9,761 bases of DNA from Clostridia bacterium (GCA_017414585.1 JAFQLN010000110.1:1-9761); one strand, 5' to 3'. Counted from the first letter of the stretch, positions 1-7,683 are shown. Notes: a model not told the origin generated them from the letters alone. A program made the numbers and translations.

Positions 1-97
1 CTTTGCCGGGCTTAACATGCTGGAATTCGATAACCTGCATAACCTGTCCGTCCATGTCAAAGGTAATGCCGTTTTTGAAATCGCCTGCTACAACCAT
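1..97 (-). CDS. efp: Elongation factor P, N-terminal part (gene runs off the left edge)
   Basis: Only the first 32 codons are present. EF-P binds the ribosome between the P and E sites and relieves stalling at polyproline stretches. The visible peptide starts [10 protein letters not shown] and continues through the KOW-like domain I to the loop FQHVKPGK. From memory it aligns residue for residue with the start of B. subtilis EF-P, which fixes the start at the ATG at 97. It also places Lys32 at the position that carries the post-translational modification in B. subtilis. The strong AAAGGAG at 135-129 lies about 31 nt upstream, unusually far, with a small inverted repeat between it and the ATG. 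Only a weak GGGA is closer. The gene has its own promoter at 169-197 and is read away from the window. The family call is firm although the gene is partial. Confidence 0.93.
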   Translation of the reverse strand, partial: MVVAGDFKNGITFDMDGQVMQVIEFQHVKPGK

Positions 98-109
98 AAT
101 CGTGTCTAT

Positions 110-135
110 CCCGCGTATACGGGATATACTCCTTT
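110..135 (-). promoter_or_regulatory. efp leader: distant Shine-Dalgarno plus small hairpin
   Basis: On the minus strand AAAGGAG (135-129) is followed by CCCG at 123-120, a six-base loop, and CGGG at 113-110, then 12 nt to the efp ATG. The GGGA next to the ATG would be paired inside this hairpin. Folding the hairpin shortens the distance from the strong SD to the ATG from about 31 to about 17 nt. A role in translation control is inference; the 4-bp GC stem is small. Confidence 0.35.
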
Positions 136-168
136 CAATGTTGATTGAATATCATTATATTACGCTTT

Positions 169-197
169 ATTATATACCATTTTCTCCTGTATTTCAA
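169..197 (-). promoter_or_regulatory. Vegetative (sigma-A-type) promoter of efp
   Basis: Reading the minus strand, TTGAAA (197-192) and a perfect TATAAT (174-169) are separated by exactly 17 bp. Transcription would begin near 162 and give a leader of about 65 nt before the efp ATG at 97. A second AT-rich TATAAT-like stretch lies a little further downstream, but no -35 fits it as well. Confidence 0.8.
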
Positions 198-218
198 GGG
201 TACAGCGCAATATTTTCC

Positions 219-240
219 TGAAAAAAATGGATTTTTTTCA
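219..240. repeat. AT-rich perfect inverted repeat between the ATPase terminator and the efp promoter
   Basis: TGAAAAAAAT (219-228), GG, ATTTTTTTCA (231-240): 10-bp arms with a 2-bp centre. It holds two 7-bp A/T tracts and lies about 20 bp upstream of the efp -35 box. It could be a bent upstream activating sequence or a protein site. It is too AT-rich and its loop too small for a good terminator hairpin. Function is not known. Confidence 0.4.
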
Positions 241-260
241 AAAACTTTCCCACATTGCCC

Positions 261-310
261 CAAAAGAGGAAAAGAACGGCGGCAGATTCATCTCTGCGGC
301 ACCGTTCTTT
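261..310 (-). terminator. Rho-independent terminator of the calcium ATPase gene
   Basis: Arms AAAGAACGG (271-279) and CCGTTCTTT (302-310) pair perfectly, and an inner GCAGA/TCTGC (282-286/293-297) continues the stem. On the minus strand the stem is followed by a T-rich run, TTTTCCTCTTTT. It sits about 35 nt past the ATPase stop codon and insulates efp from read-through. Confidence 0.85.
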
Positions 311-344
311 CCGATCTTCACTGTTCTGCCTTAGCAGAATTTTT

Positions 345-2978
345 TTATTTTCCGAGTTTTCTCTGTACGAGCTTGACGATTTCCACCACGGGAAGGACAC
401 AGAAACCGAGAGCAATGGCAATCAGATATTCCGTGATGCCAACCTTCGTAAAGCTGAATGCCGCTGCAAGGAACGGAATTTCACAAACCAGCGTGGTCAG
501 AACGAAGCTGGCTGCAGCAGCGAGAAGAAGCGTCTTGTTGACAGTCTTCAGACTGAACAGCGACTTTCTCTGCGAACGGAGGTTGAAGCTGTGGAAAATT
601 TCCGCCATCGACAGGGTGAGGAATGCCATGGTAATGCCGTGTGCGGAATCCGCAAATCCGAAACTTCCGAATTCAAACAGATTGCCGATACCGAAGCTGA
701 CAAGGACAAGGGCAGAAACAAGCAGTCCCTGATATGCAATATCAAATCCCATTCCTCCTGCGAAAATACCGTCTTTCGTACTGCGCGGCTTGCGCTGCAT
801 AATGTCCGGTTCCGCTTTTTCCATGCCGAGGGAGAGTGCCGGGAAGGTGTCGGTGATCAGGTTGATCCAGAGCAGGTGCACGGGTTTGAGAACCGTAAAT
901 CCCATCAGCGTTGCGGCGAAGATGGTGATAACTTCGCTCATGTTCGAGCCGAGGAGGAACTGAATCGCCTTGCGGATATTGTCGTAAATGCGTCTGCCTT
1001 CTTCAACAGCGGAAACGATGGTTGCAAAGTTGTCATCCGCCAGCACCATATCCGCCACATTCTTCGTAACATCCGTGCCGGTGATGCCCATGCCGATACC
1101 GATATCTGCCGACTTGATAGAGGGTGCATCGTTGACGCCGTCGCCGGTCATAGCGGTTACATAGCCTGCCGCACGCCACTGATTGACAATGCGCGTCTTG
1201 TGTTCGGGCTGCACGCGGGCATATACGGAGATATTCCTGAATTCCTTTTCAAAGGTCGCGTCATCCATCTGCGAAAGTTCTGCGCCGGTGACAGCATACT
1301 GTCCTTCGGAAATGATGCCGAGTTCCTTCGCAATCGCAACAGCGGTATCCTTGTGGTCGCCGGTGATCATGATCGGACGGATGCCGGCACTTCTGCATTC
1401 CACGATGGAAGCCTTGACTTCGGGACGTACAGGGTCGATCATGCCGACCAGACCGAGGAAGCAGAGATCGTTCTCAATTGCAGGGTCCACAGCGGCGGGA
1501 AGCGCATCGTAAAGACGGATGCCGGATGCAAGCACGCGGAGTGCCTGATCGGCGAGATTCTTGTTTGCGTGTGAAAGCTCCGCACGGATTTCGTCCGTCA
1601 TGGGGAGAATTTTTCCGCCGCGCATCACGGTCGTACATCTGCCGATGACAACATCGGGAGCACCCGTGGTGTGCTGAATGAAAGTACCGTCCGGCTTTTT
1701 GTGCACGGTGGTCATCATCTTTCTGTTCGAGTCAAAGGGAATTTCCGCTGCACGGGGGTATTTTTCTTCCAGTTCATATTTCGGCAGACCGAGTTTAAGC
1801 GCAAAATCAACAACCGCTGTCTGTGTGGGGTCGCCGGTGGATGCCTGCTGACCGGGTGCGAGCTTGGCGTCCGTACAGAGTGCAAAGGATTCCGCTACAG
1901 CTTTTTCGTCGTCCCCGTAAGACTGTACGACGGTCATCTTGTTCTGCGTCAGGGTACCGGTTTTGTCAGAGCAGATAATCTGTGCGCATCCGAGCGTTTC
2001 AACCGCAGTCAGATGACGAATAATCGCATTGCGTTTCGACATATTCGTTACGCCGATAGAGAGCACCACGGTCACGACAGCTGCCAGTCCTTCCGGAATT
2101 GCGGCAACAGCGAGCGAAACGGCAACCATGAATGAGTCAAGAACGGTTTCCATGCCGAAGCCTTCACGAATCAGCTGTACACCGAAAATCAGGACACAGA
2201 TACCGAGAACGAGCCATGTGAGAATCTTGGAAAGCTGGGAGAGCTTCATCTGCAGCGGCGTCTGTCCGTCTTCCGCCTTGGTGAGCGCATCGGCAATCTT
2301 ACCCATTTCGGTGTTCATGCCGGTTCCGGTAACAACAATGGTGCCGCGTCCGTATACGACCGTGGAACCCATGTATGCCATGTTCTTGCGGTCGCCGAGC
2401 GGAACATCGTTTTCTCCGTTTTTGAGCATGAGAATGTCAATGAACTTGTTGACCGGCACGGATTCACCGGTGAGCGCCGCTTCCTCGATTTTCAGGCTGG
2501 CAGAATCAATGATGCGCCCGTCTGCCGGGACAGCGTCGCCCGCTTCCAGAAATACGATATCGCCGGGAACGAGTTCTTCACTTTTGACATACACAGTCTC
2601 CCCATTGCGCAGAACCTTGGACTGTGCCGCCGACATTTTCTGCAGAGCTTCAATCGCGTGCTCCGCCTTGCTTTCCTGATAGACGCCGAGCACAGCATTG
2701 ATCAGGACAACTGCGAGGATGATGACGACGTCCGCCATGCTTTCCCCTTCCAGAACGGCGATCACACCCGATACTGCAGCTGCGCAGAGAAGGATGATGA
2801 TCATGGGGTCGGCAAGCTGTTTGAGGAACCGGACGAAAATCGAATCCTTTTTTGCCGCTTTCAGTTTATTTGCTCCGAATTGTTCCAGTCGTTTGCCTGC
2901 TTCTTCGGCAGTCAGACCGTTTTCCGAACTGCCCTGCTCCCGAAGCACAGCAGAAACATCCGTCAGGTATTCTTTCAT
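345..2978 (-). CDS. P-type calcium-transporting ATPase (type II, SERCA/PMCA-like)
   Basis: 877-residue membrane pump that couples ATP hydrolysis to cation export, most likely Ca2+. Landmarks in order: actuator motif TGES (170-173), M4 motif PEGL (295-298), phosphorylation site DKTGT (Asp338), TGD (539-541) and hinge TGDGVNDAP (611-619). The ion-site helices keep the residues known from Ca2+-ATPases: Glu296 in PEGL, Asn679 and Glu682 in M5 (NMSE), and Asn706, Thr709 and Asp710 in M6 (NLITD). Six C-terminal helices follow, and the length is normal for bacterial calcium pumps. The ATG at 2978 is chosen because AAAGGA lies 7 nt upstream. An in-frame ATG at 3059 falls inside the -35 box of the promoter and is rejected. 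The gene is transcribed alone, with a promoter at 3031-3059 and a terminator at 261-310. Manganese or another divalent ion remains possible; Na+/K+ or H+ transport is less likely given the ligand set. Confidence 0.93.
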   Translation of the reverse strand: MKEYLTDVSAVLREQGSSENGLTAEEAGKRLEQFGANKLKAAKKDSIFVRFLKQLADPMIIILLCAAAVSGVIAVLEGESMADVVIILAVVLINAVLGVYQESKAEHAIEALQKMSAAQSKVLRNGETVYVKSEELVPGDIVFLEAGDAVPADGRIIDSASLKIEEAALTGESVPVNKFIDILMLKNGENDVPLGDRKNMAYMGSTVVYGRGTIVVTGTGMNTEMGKIADALTKAEDGQTPLQMKLSQLSKILTWLVLGICVLIFGVQLIREGFGMETVLDSFMVAVSLAVAAIPEGLAAVVTVVLSIGVTNMSKRNAIIRHLTAVETLGCAQIICSDKTGTLTQNKMTVVQSYGDDEKAVAESFALCTDAKLAPGQQASTGDPTQTAVVDFALKLGLPKYELEEKYPRAAEIPFDSNRKMMTTVHKKPDGTFIQHTTGAPDVVIGRCTTVMRGGKILPMTDEIRAELSHANKNLADQALRVLASGIRLYDALPAAVDPAIENDLCFLGLVGMIDPVRPEVKASIVECRSAGIRPIMITGDHKDTAVAIAKELGIISEGQYAVTGAELSQMDDATFEKEFRNISVYARVQPEHKTRIVNQWRAAGYVTAMTGDGVNDAPSIKSADIGIGMGITGTDVTKNVADMVLADDNFATIVSAVEEGRRIYDNIRKAIQFLLGSNMSEVITIFAATLMGFTVLKPVHLLWINLITDTFPALSLGMEKAEPDIMQRKPRSTKDGIFAGGMGFDIAYQGLLVSALVLVSFGIGNLFEFGSFGFADSAHGITMAFLTLSMAEIFHSFNLRSQRKSLFSLKTVNKTLLLAAAASFVLTTLVCEIPFLAAAFSFTKVGITEYLIAIALGFCVLPVVEIVKLVQRKLGK

Positions 2979-3030
2979 AGACAAATCCTTTCCAGTTCTT
3001 AAAAATGACTTATGTGAACCCGATGAATTG

Positions 3031-3059
3031 AGCATAGCATATTTTTCCGGCATTTGCAA
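3031..3059 (-). promoter_or_regulatory. Promoter of the calcium ATPase gene (extended -10)
   Basis: Minus strand: TTGCAA (3059-3054), a 17-bp spacer, then TATGCT (3036-3031) preceded by TGC, which makes an extended -10. The start of transcription would be near 3024, giving a leader of about 46 nt. That is too short for a riboswitch such as yybP-ykoY, which often precedes divalent-cation pumps. Confidence 0.75.
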
Positions 3060-3284
3060 GAAGATAGGTCAATTCTTTCCCGAATCTTTACCGAATAACG
3101 GCATTCCCTTCATAATTATGCATTTTCCATAGATCTATTCCGGATCGGCAGAAGACGGTGCTGATTTTTCCGTTTTTTCATCCCAAAACAACGTACAAAA
3201 ATCCGGATTCCACCTCTGTCCCATCCGCTGCTTGTGCATTTTGCCGAAATAGTTTCATTCTACGAAGGAAAGCGTTTTCCGCGG
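3060..3284. other. Intergenic gap between ABC ATPase and calcium ATPase
   Basis: With the promoter and leader next to it, this makes a 306-nt stretch without a convincing gene. It holds a short hairpin just past the ABC stop (GGAAA 3267-3271, TTTCC 3276-3280, 4-nt loop) with no T-run on the minus strand. It also holds a 34-codon minus ORF at 3135-3239 without a ribosome binding site. No trace of a permease gene for the ABC ATPase is seen, and no clear terminator for it either. Confidence 0.5.
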
Positions 3285-3971
3285 TCAGATGATTCTTCCC
3301 ATGAAGTAAAACTGCCCGGGAACGCTTCGGATATAGTCCGTGACACTGCCGCAGAAGAGCTGTCTGTCGGAAAGATGCAGAACCGTTCCGTCCACGGCAT
3401 TGGCGTCAATGAGCATCACGGCAATCCCGCTTTCGTTGATTTTGACAATTTCATGGAATATTTCATCTTTCGCATATGCATCCAGTCCATGCATCGGTTC
3501 GTCGAGAATGAGGAGTTTTTTCGCGGAACACAACGCACGTGCCAGAAGCACACGCTGCCGCTGACCGCCGGACAAATCGCCGAAACGCCGCTTTGCAAAG
3601 TCTGCCAGACCTACACGTTCCAGATTGTGCATAGCGAATTCCTTTTCCGCCCGTCCGACAAACCATTTTTTCGTGTGATGCAGGCAGCCTTCGAGGACAA
3701 CCTCCCGCACAGTGACCGACGAACGGATCACCTGTTCCTGCGGAAGACAGCCGATATCCGTCCGCTGCATGCCGTTTTCGTAGATGACTTCGCCCTCAGC
3801 CGGCTTCTGCACACCGAGTATCGTTCCAGCGAGCGCACTTTTGCCGATCCCGCTCGGACCGATTATACTCATGTACTCCCCTGTGTGCAAAGTAAAGCTG
3901 ATATCCGTGCACAGACGCACACCTTCGTATCCGACGGTCAGGTTTTGACAGGTCAGCAGTGCATCACCCAT
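3285..3971 (-). CDS. ABC transporter ATP-binding protein, ZnuC-like, orphan, switch histidine missing
   Basis: 228 residues forming one cytoplasmic nucleotide-binding domain. Visible motifs: Walker A GPSGIGKS (38-45), Q-loop glutamine Gln78, signature LSGGQ (133-137), Walker B LLILDEP (153-159) and D-loop GLD (162-164). The C-terminal end (LHLSDRQLFCGSVTDY) resembles ATPases of the metal-ion ABC family (ZnuC/MntB), which usually read LHL..RQLFFG in this place. The switch-histidine region, normally VSHD, reads LIDANAV, with Ala190 where the histidine is expected. The stretch to LHL appears about five residues short. The gene starts inside the end of the acyltransferase gene (8-nt overlap), with GGAG 7 nt before its ATG, so the two are translationally coupled. 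No permease or substrate-binding gene adjoins it. Substrate and partner are therefore unknown; metal uptake is only a family-level suggestion. Confidence 0.85.
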   Translation of the reverse strand: MGDALLTCQNLTVGYEGVRLCTDISFTLHTGEYMSIIGPSGIGKSALAGTILGVQKPAEGEVIYENGMQRTDIGCLPQEQVIRSSVTVREVVLEGCLHHTKKWFVGRAEKEFAMHNLERVGLADFAKRRFGDLSGGQRQRVLLARALCSAKKLLILDEPMHGLDAYAKDEIFHEIVKINESGIAVMLIDANAVDGTVLHLSDRQLFCGSVTDYIRSVPGQFYFMGRII

Positions 3972-5265
3972 GATCTTTCTCCGTTTCTTTCTTCTTCATT
4001 CGTTCTGCCTGCGCCGCTTTGCGCTTCGCGTCCGCCATTTTGAAAATCTCCTCCGTCGCATAGCTGAGCTTTGTCACAGCATCGCGTTTGGAGAGGTACA
4101 GCCAGAAGCTGTCGTCCGCGGTGGAAATATCCACGCAGTCACCGCGGCCGAGATAGTCGTATTCGATATGCATACTGTATAGCTCCAGCGGTCCCTTTTC
4201 GATCACGACCGGCTCACCGTAGGCTGTGCATTCGATCCGCGTCCCTTCCGGTGACTGAACGAGCTTTCCTTTTCCGTGCTTATAGAATTTTGTCCAGCCG
4301 GGAAGGGTCTGTACGTCCACTTCATCTTCAAAATAGTACGTACCGTCCTCGATTTCCTTCCGGACGCATTCTCTCTGCCAGTTTGACCAGTCAGGGATGT
4401 GGGAAAATTCCGTCTTCCCATCCTCGGCTTCCAGCTGACCGTATTCGTTCTGCCGCCAGCGTTTTCCGCAGGCATCGCACCAGAGCGTATCTCCTGCCGA
4501 ATCCGTCCGGTGTTCCGCGCCGCACTTCGGGCATTTATAGAGCAGGCAGTGCAGTCCCCGGGCACGTTCGGGATGGTCGATGACGATTTTATTCTCCAGC
4601 TGCCAGCGGTAGTCGTCGTATACAAACGCTTCTCTGATGCGGCTGAAAATCTCGTCCGCGGACAGACTTCTGATCTCATCCTCCCGGACAACGGGGAACA
4701 TATCCGCTTCCACATAGCAGAATTTGTTGATTTTATTCCACTGAGGATTGGTGATGAAATTTCCGTGAATGCGCAGCACCGCGCAGGGAACCTTCATCAT
4801 TTTCACCAGTCCGCCGAGAGATTCGGGCAGATAGGAGGTACATCCGTCGAGTGAGTAGCGCGTTTCGGGGAACAGGACGAAAATATTGCCCAGTTCCTCC
4901 AACACATAGCGGATATTGCGGATGAGATTCACATCCGTGGTAAACTTCCGCTTGCCGATGACACCGAGCAGACGCATCAGCGGTTCCGTGTAGGTATTGA
5001 AGCCTTCGAGCGACATGACATTGTTGACGGGATAGGGGTGCGTGGATTTAAGCATCAGATTGAAATCCACCATGGAGGAATGCGTAATCAGAAGCAGGTA
5101 CGGCTTTCCCTCCAGCTGTTCCATATCGTGCTTGCGGATGACTGCTTTTCGTTTTTTCAGATCGGGAAAGCTGATAATCGCCTTCGCCGCCCAAAGCAGT
5201 TTCGGCCGCATCGGTTTTTTCCGGAAATCAAAACGCCGGACTTTGTTTCTATTCGGTACTGCCAT
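3964..5265 (-). CDS. PlsC-like acyltransferase with zinc ribbon and C-terminal extension
   Basis: 433 residues. The N-terminal part resembles lysophosphatidate acyltransferases, which move an acyl chain onto a lysophospholipid. It has the HX4D catalytic motif (His62-Ser-Ser-Met-Val-Asp67) and FPETRYSLDG (132-141), which matches the FPEGTRS.DG block but lacks its glycine. A four-cysteine zinc ribbon follows: CPKC at 245-248 and CDAC at 263-266. Then come about 120 residues I cannot assign (maybe a beta-rich PH- or GRAM-like fold) and a charged Lys/Glu-rich tail (about 411-433). No signal peptide is seen; one moderately hydrophobic segment lies near 22-34. The start at 5265 has GGGAG 7 nt upstream. 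An in-frame ATG at 5301 would lie only a few bases from the transcription start and lacks a comparable site. It is first in an operon with the ABC ATPase. Acyltransferase activity is likely; the acceptor is unknown. Confidence 0.8.
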   Translation of the reverse strand: MAVPNRNKVRRFDFRKKPMRPKLLWAAKAIISFPDLKKRKAVIRKHDMEQLEGKPYLLLITHSSMVDFNLMLKSTHPYPVNNVMSLEGFNTYTEPLMRLLGVIGKRKFTTDVNLIRNIRYVLEELGNIFVLFPETRYSLDGCTSYLPESLGGLVKMMKVPCAVLRIHGNFITNPQWNKINKFCYVEADMFPVVREDEIRSLSADEIFSRIREAFVYDDYRWQLENKIVIDHPERARGLHCLLYKCPKCGAEHRTDSAGDTLWCDACGKRWRQNEYGQLEAEDGKTEFSHIPDWSNWQRECVRKEIEDGTYYFEDEVDVQTLPGWTKFYKHGKGKLVQSPEGTRIECTAYGEPVVIEKGPLELYSMHIEYDYLGRGDCVDISTADDSFWLYLSKRDAVTKLSYATEEIFKMADAKRKAAQAERMKKKETEKDHG

Positions 5266-5311
5266 ATATTTACTCCCGGATGCACTGACAATTTTTTTCA
5301 TATTCTTTTTT

Positions 5312-5317
5312 ATTATA
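5312..5317 (-). promoter_or_regulatory. Extended -10 promoter of the acyltransferase-ABC operon
   Basis: Minus strand TGCTATAAT gives a perfect TATAAT (5317-5312) with the TGn extension. The hexamer 17 bp upstream is ATACAT, a poor -35, as is common with extended -10 promoters. Initiation would fall near 5305, about 40 nt before the ATG at 5265. Confidence 0.65.
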
Positions 5318-5422
5318 GCACAGAATAAGGTTAATGTATAGTTTTTCGACGCATTTCATTCAAACTTTTTTCATAATTCTTCCTTCCTGTTCTTTCCTCC
5401 GCCGCACGCATATTTTTCCGCT

Positions 5423-5472
5423 TTCCTGTATCAGCGAATTTCACATGAGCGGCACCGCTTTTTCTACAGGAA
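5423..5472. repeat. Nested inverted repeat in the divergent intergenic region
   Basis: Outer arms TTCCTGTA (5423-5430) and TACAGGAA (5465-5472) are perfectly complementary. Between them lies a small hairpin, AGCG (5448-5451) and CGCT (5456-5459), followed by TTTTT (5459-5463). It is upstream of both divergent promoters, so neither known transcript should contain it. It could be a regulator-binding region or part of an unrecognised small RNA; the sequence does not decide. Confidence 0.3.
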
Positions 5473-5494
5473 GCTGTTTGTATTTACGAAATAC

Positions 5495-5515
5495 GCAGAA
5501 TTTCCGAAATTCCGC
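5495..5515. promoter_or_regulatory. Operator-like inverted repeat abutting the glnN -35 box
   Basis: The core GAATTTCCGAAATTC (5498-5512) has perfect 6-bp arms around CCG. After one mismatch the symmetry continues for two more pairs (GC at 5495-5496 against GC at 5514-5515). It ends immediately before the -35 hexamer at 5516, a usual place for a dimeric activator or repressor site. The regulator is unknown; control by nitrogen is a guess from the downstream gene. Confidence 0.5.
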
Positions 5516-5544
5516 TTGAAGACAGCTCACGGGAAGTGTATAAT
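5516..5544 (+). promoter_or_regulatory. Vegetative promoter of the glnN-acetyltransferase operon
   Basis: TTGAAG (5516-5521), 17-bp spacer, perfect TATAAT (5539-5544). Transcription would start near 5551, giving a leader of about 33 nt with AGGAG at 5569-5573. A second TATAAT at 5563-5568 touches the ribosome binding site and is unlikely to be used. Confidence 0.8.
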
Positions 5545-5583
5545 ATTCTTATTCATGTATTTTATAATAGGAGAGAATTTGTC

Positions 5584-7683
5584 ATGCCCCGTATTTCCGA
5601 GTATTTCGGCTGTCTGTCGTTTGACGACACAACGATGAAAGAACGTCTTCCCAAGGACACCTACCGCTCTCTCAAAAAAACCATTGACGAAAACAAATCC
5701 CTCGATATCGGTGTGGCGAACATCGTTGCCAACGCCATGAAGGACTGGGCAATCGAACACGGCTGCACGCACTTCACCCATTGGTTCCAGCCGCTCACCG
5801 GCATTACCGCCGAAAAGCACGACAGCTTCATCTCTCCCATCGGAGACGGCAAGGTTATCATGGAATTTTCCGGCAAGGAACTTGTCAAAGGCGAACCGGA
5901 CGCATCTTCCTTCCCTTCCGGCGGACTGCGCGCCACGTTTGAAGCCCGCGGCTACACGGCATGGGACCCGACTTCGTATGCCTTTATCAAGGACAACACC
6001 CTCTGCATCCCTACGGCGTTCTGTTCCTACGGCGGCGAAGCGCTCGACATGAAAACACCCCTGCTGCGCTCCATGGACACCATCAACCGGCAGGCAATGC
6101 GTATTCTGCGGCTGTTCGATCCGTCCACGGATGTTGCCTGTGTGCGCACTTCCGTCGGTCCCGAACAGGAATACTTCCTCATTCCCCGGGAAATGTACAA
6201 CCGCCGCCGCGACCTGATCTTCACCGGACGTACCCTGTTCGGCTCCAAACCTCCGAAGGGTCAGGAGCTGGAAGATCACTACTTCGGCACGATCAAACCG
6301 CGCGTCAAGGACTTCATGCAGGAACTGGACGAAGAACTGTGGAAGCTCGGCATTCTTGCGAAAACGGAGCACAACGAAGCCGCTCCCGCTCAGCACGAAC
6401 TTGCGCCGATCTATACGCAGGCGAACATTGCAACCGACCACAACCAGCTCACCATGGAAATCATGCGCAAAGTGGCGAAAAAATACGATCTCGTCTGCCT
6501 GCTTCACGAAAAACCGTTCCAGGGCATCACCGGCTCCGGTAAGCACAACAACTGGTCGATCGGGACGAATACCGGTGTGAATCTGCTCACGCCCGGTGAA
6601 ACGCCTTATGAAAATGCGCAGTTTCTTCTCTTCCTCTGTGCCGTTCTGCAGGCTGTTGACGACTATCAGGATCTTCTCCGCATCAGTGCCGCGTCCGCAG
6701 GAAACGACCACCGTCTCGGTGCAGCGGAAGCACCGCCGGCTGTTATTTCGGTCTTCCTCGGTGATGAGCTGACGGCAATCATTGATGCCATCGACGCGGG
6801 CACACATTATGACCCGCAGGAAGCCGAACAGCTCAAACTCGGCGTGCACGTTCTGCCCCGTCTGCCGCGCGACAACACCGACCGCAACCGCACCTCCCCC
6901 TTCGCCTTCACCGGAAACAAGTTTGAATTCCGTATGGTCGGTTCGTCCTTCTCGATTTCGGATGCGAATGTTGTCCTGAACACGGCTGTTGCGGAATCGC
7001 TCCGTCAGTATGCGGACATTCTCGAAAACGCCGAAGATTTCCGCACCTCGCTGAACACCCTCATCCGTGAAACCATCCGGAAGCACAAGCGCATCATCTT
7101 CAACGGCAACGGCTATGATGACCGCTGGATCCGGGAAGCAACCGAACAGCGCGGACTTCTCAATCTCCGCACCACGCCCGACGCCCTCCCGCATTACCTC
7201 AATCCGAAGAACATCGAGTTATTCACCCGTCACCGCGTATACACGGAAGCGGAAATTCACTCCCGCTACGAAATCATGCTCGAGCATTATGTGAAGACCG
7301 TTACCATTGAAGCAAACACCATGATCGACATGGTACATAAGCAGATTCTCCCCGCTGTCATGGCGTACGGCAAGGATCTCTGCGACACCGGCATGGCAAA
7401 GAAAGCCTTCTCGCCCTCTCTCCCCGTTCTGTACGAAGAAGAAACCGCGTCCAAACTCTCCGGACTCACAACGGACATATATAATGAAGTCAAAGCACTT
7501 GAAAATGCCGTACTGGAAAACGCGCGCATCATGAACATCACCGACCGCGCCTTCTCCGTCAAGGATGATATCATCCCGACCATGCAGGCACTGCGCAGAG
7601 CGTGTGATGCCGCCGAAGAGCTGACAGCAGAAAAATACTGGCCGTTCCCGACCTATGCAGCCCTCCTTTTCGGGGTGGACTGA
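5584..7683 (+). CDS. glnN: Glutamine synthetase type III
   Basis: 699 residues, the usual size of GSIII. It makes glutamine from glutamate, ammonia and ATP in the cytoplasm as the entry point of ammonia assimilation. Diagnostic blocks in order: [16 protein letters not shown] (65-80), [14 protein letters not shown] (111-124), the catalytic GPEQEYFLI (192-200), [12 protein letters not shown] (264-275), GSGKHNNWS (317-325) and [17 protein letters not shown] (434-450). A C-terminal part typical of type III follows. The start at 5584 follows AGGAG by 10 nt and gives MPRISEYFG, the normal family beginning. The in-frame ATG at 5536 lies within the promoter and is rejected. It is the first gene of an operon with the acetyltransferase 19 nt downstream. 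An operator-like repeat lies upstream. No truncation or missing motif is seen. Confidence 0.97.
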   Translation: MPRISEYFGCLSFDDTTMKERLPKDTYRSLKKTIDENKSLDIGVANIVANAMKDWAIEHGCTHFTHWFQPLTGITAEKHDSFISPIGDGKVIMEFSGKELVKGEPDASSFPSGGLRATFEARGYTAWDPTSYAFIKDNTLCIPTAFCSYGGEALDMKTPLLRSMDTINRQAMRILRLFDPSTDVACVRTSVGPEQEYFLIPREMYNRRRDLIFTGRTLFGSKPPKGQELEDHYFGTIKPRVKDFMQELDEELWKLGILAKTEHNEAAPAQHELAPIYTQANIATDHNQLTMEIMRKVAKKYDLVCLLHEKPFQGITGSGKHNNWSIGTNTGVNLLTPGETPYENAQFLLFLCAVLQAVDDYQDLLRISAASAGNDHRLGAAEAPPAVISVFLGDELTAIIDAIDAGTHYDPQEAEQLKLGVHVLPRLPRDNTDRNRTSPFAFTGNKFEFRMVGSSFSISDANVVLNTAVAESLRQYADILENAEDFRTSLNTLIRETIRKHKRIIFNGNGYDDRWIREATEQRGLLNLRTTPDALPHYLNPKNIELFTRHRVYTEAEIHSRYEIMLEHYVKTVTIEANTMIDMVHKQILPAVMAYGKDLCDTGMAKKAFSPSLPVLYEEETASKLSGLTTDIYNEVKALENAVLENARIMNITDRAFSVKDDIIPTMQALRRACDAAEELTAEKYWPFPTYAALLFGVD

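Noticed and set aside
255..1574. Long plus-strand open frame (439 codons) opposite the end of the calcium ATPase gene
   Set aside because: It crosses the ATPase terminator and is antisense to conserved ATPase motifs. Its composition is rich in His, Arg and Cys with no family resemblance.
2979..3030. Possible metal riboswitch (yybP-ykoY type) in the leader of the calcium ATPase
   Set aside because: The leader after the likely start point is only about 46 nt and shows no paired stems of the required length.
2979..3059. N-terminal extension of the calcium ATPase starting at the ATG at 3059
   Set aside because: It would place the start codon within the -35 hexamer and pass over a good ribosome binding site at 2991-2986.
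3135..3239. 34-codon minus-strand ORF between the ABC ATPase and the calcium ATPase genes
   Set aside because: No Shine-Dalgarno sequence precedes its ATG, it overlaps other tiny ORFs, and nothing in it is recognisable. A real small protein cannot be excluded without conservation data.
3267..3280. Hairpin GGAAA/TTTCC just after the ABC ATPase stop codon as a terminator
   Set aside because: A 5-bp stem with no following T-run on the minus strand is too weak to call.
5266..5301. N-terminal extension of the acyltransferase starting at the ATG at 5301
   Set aside because: It lies about 4 nt from the inferred transcription start without a proper SD, while the ATG at 5265 has GGGAG at ideal spacing.
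5527..7194. Long open frame (555 codons) on the minus strand opposite glnN
   Set aside because: It lies wholly antisense to a gene with all GSIII motifs, has no ribosome binding site I can support and no recognisable domain. It is a by-product of codon bias.
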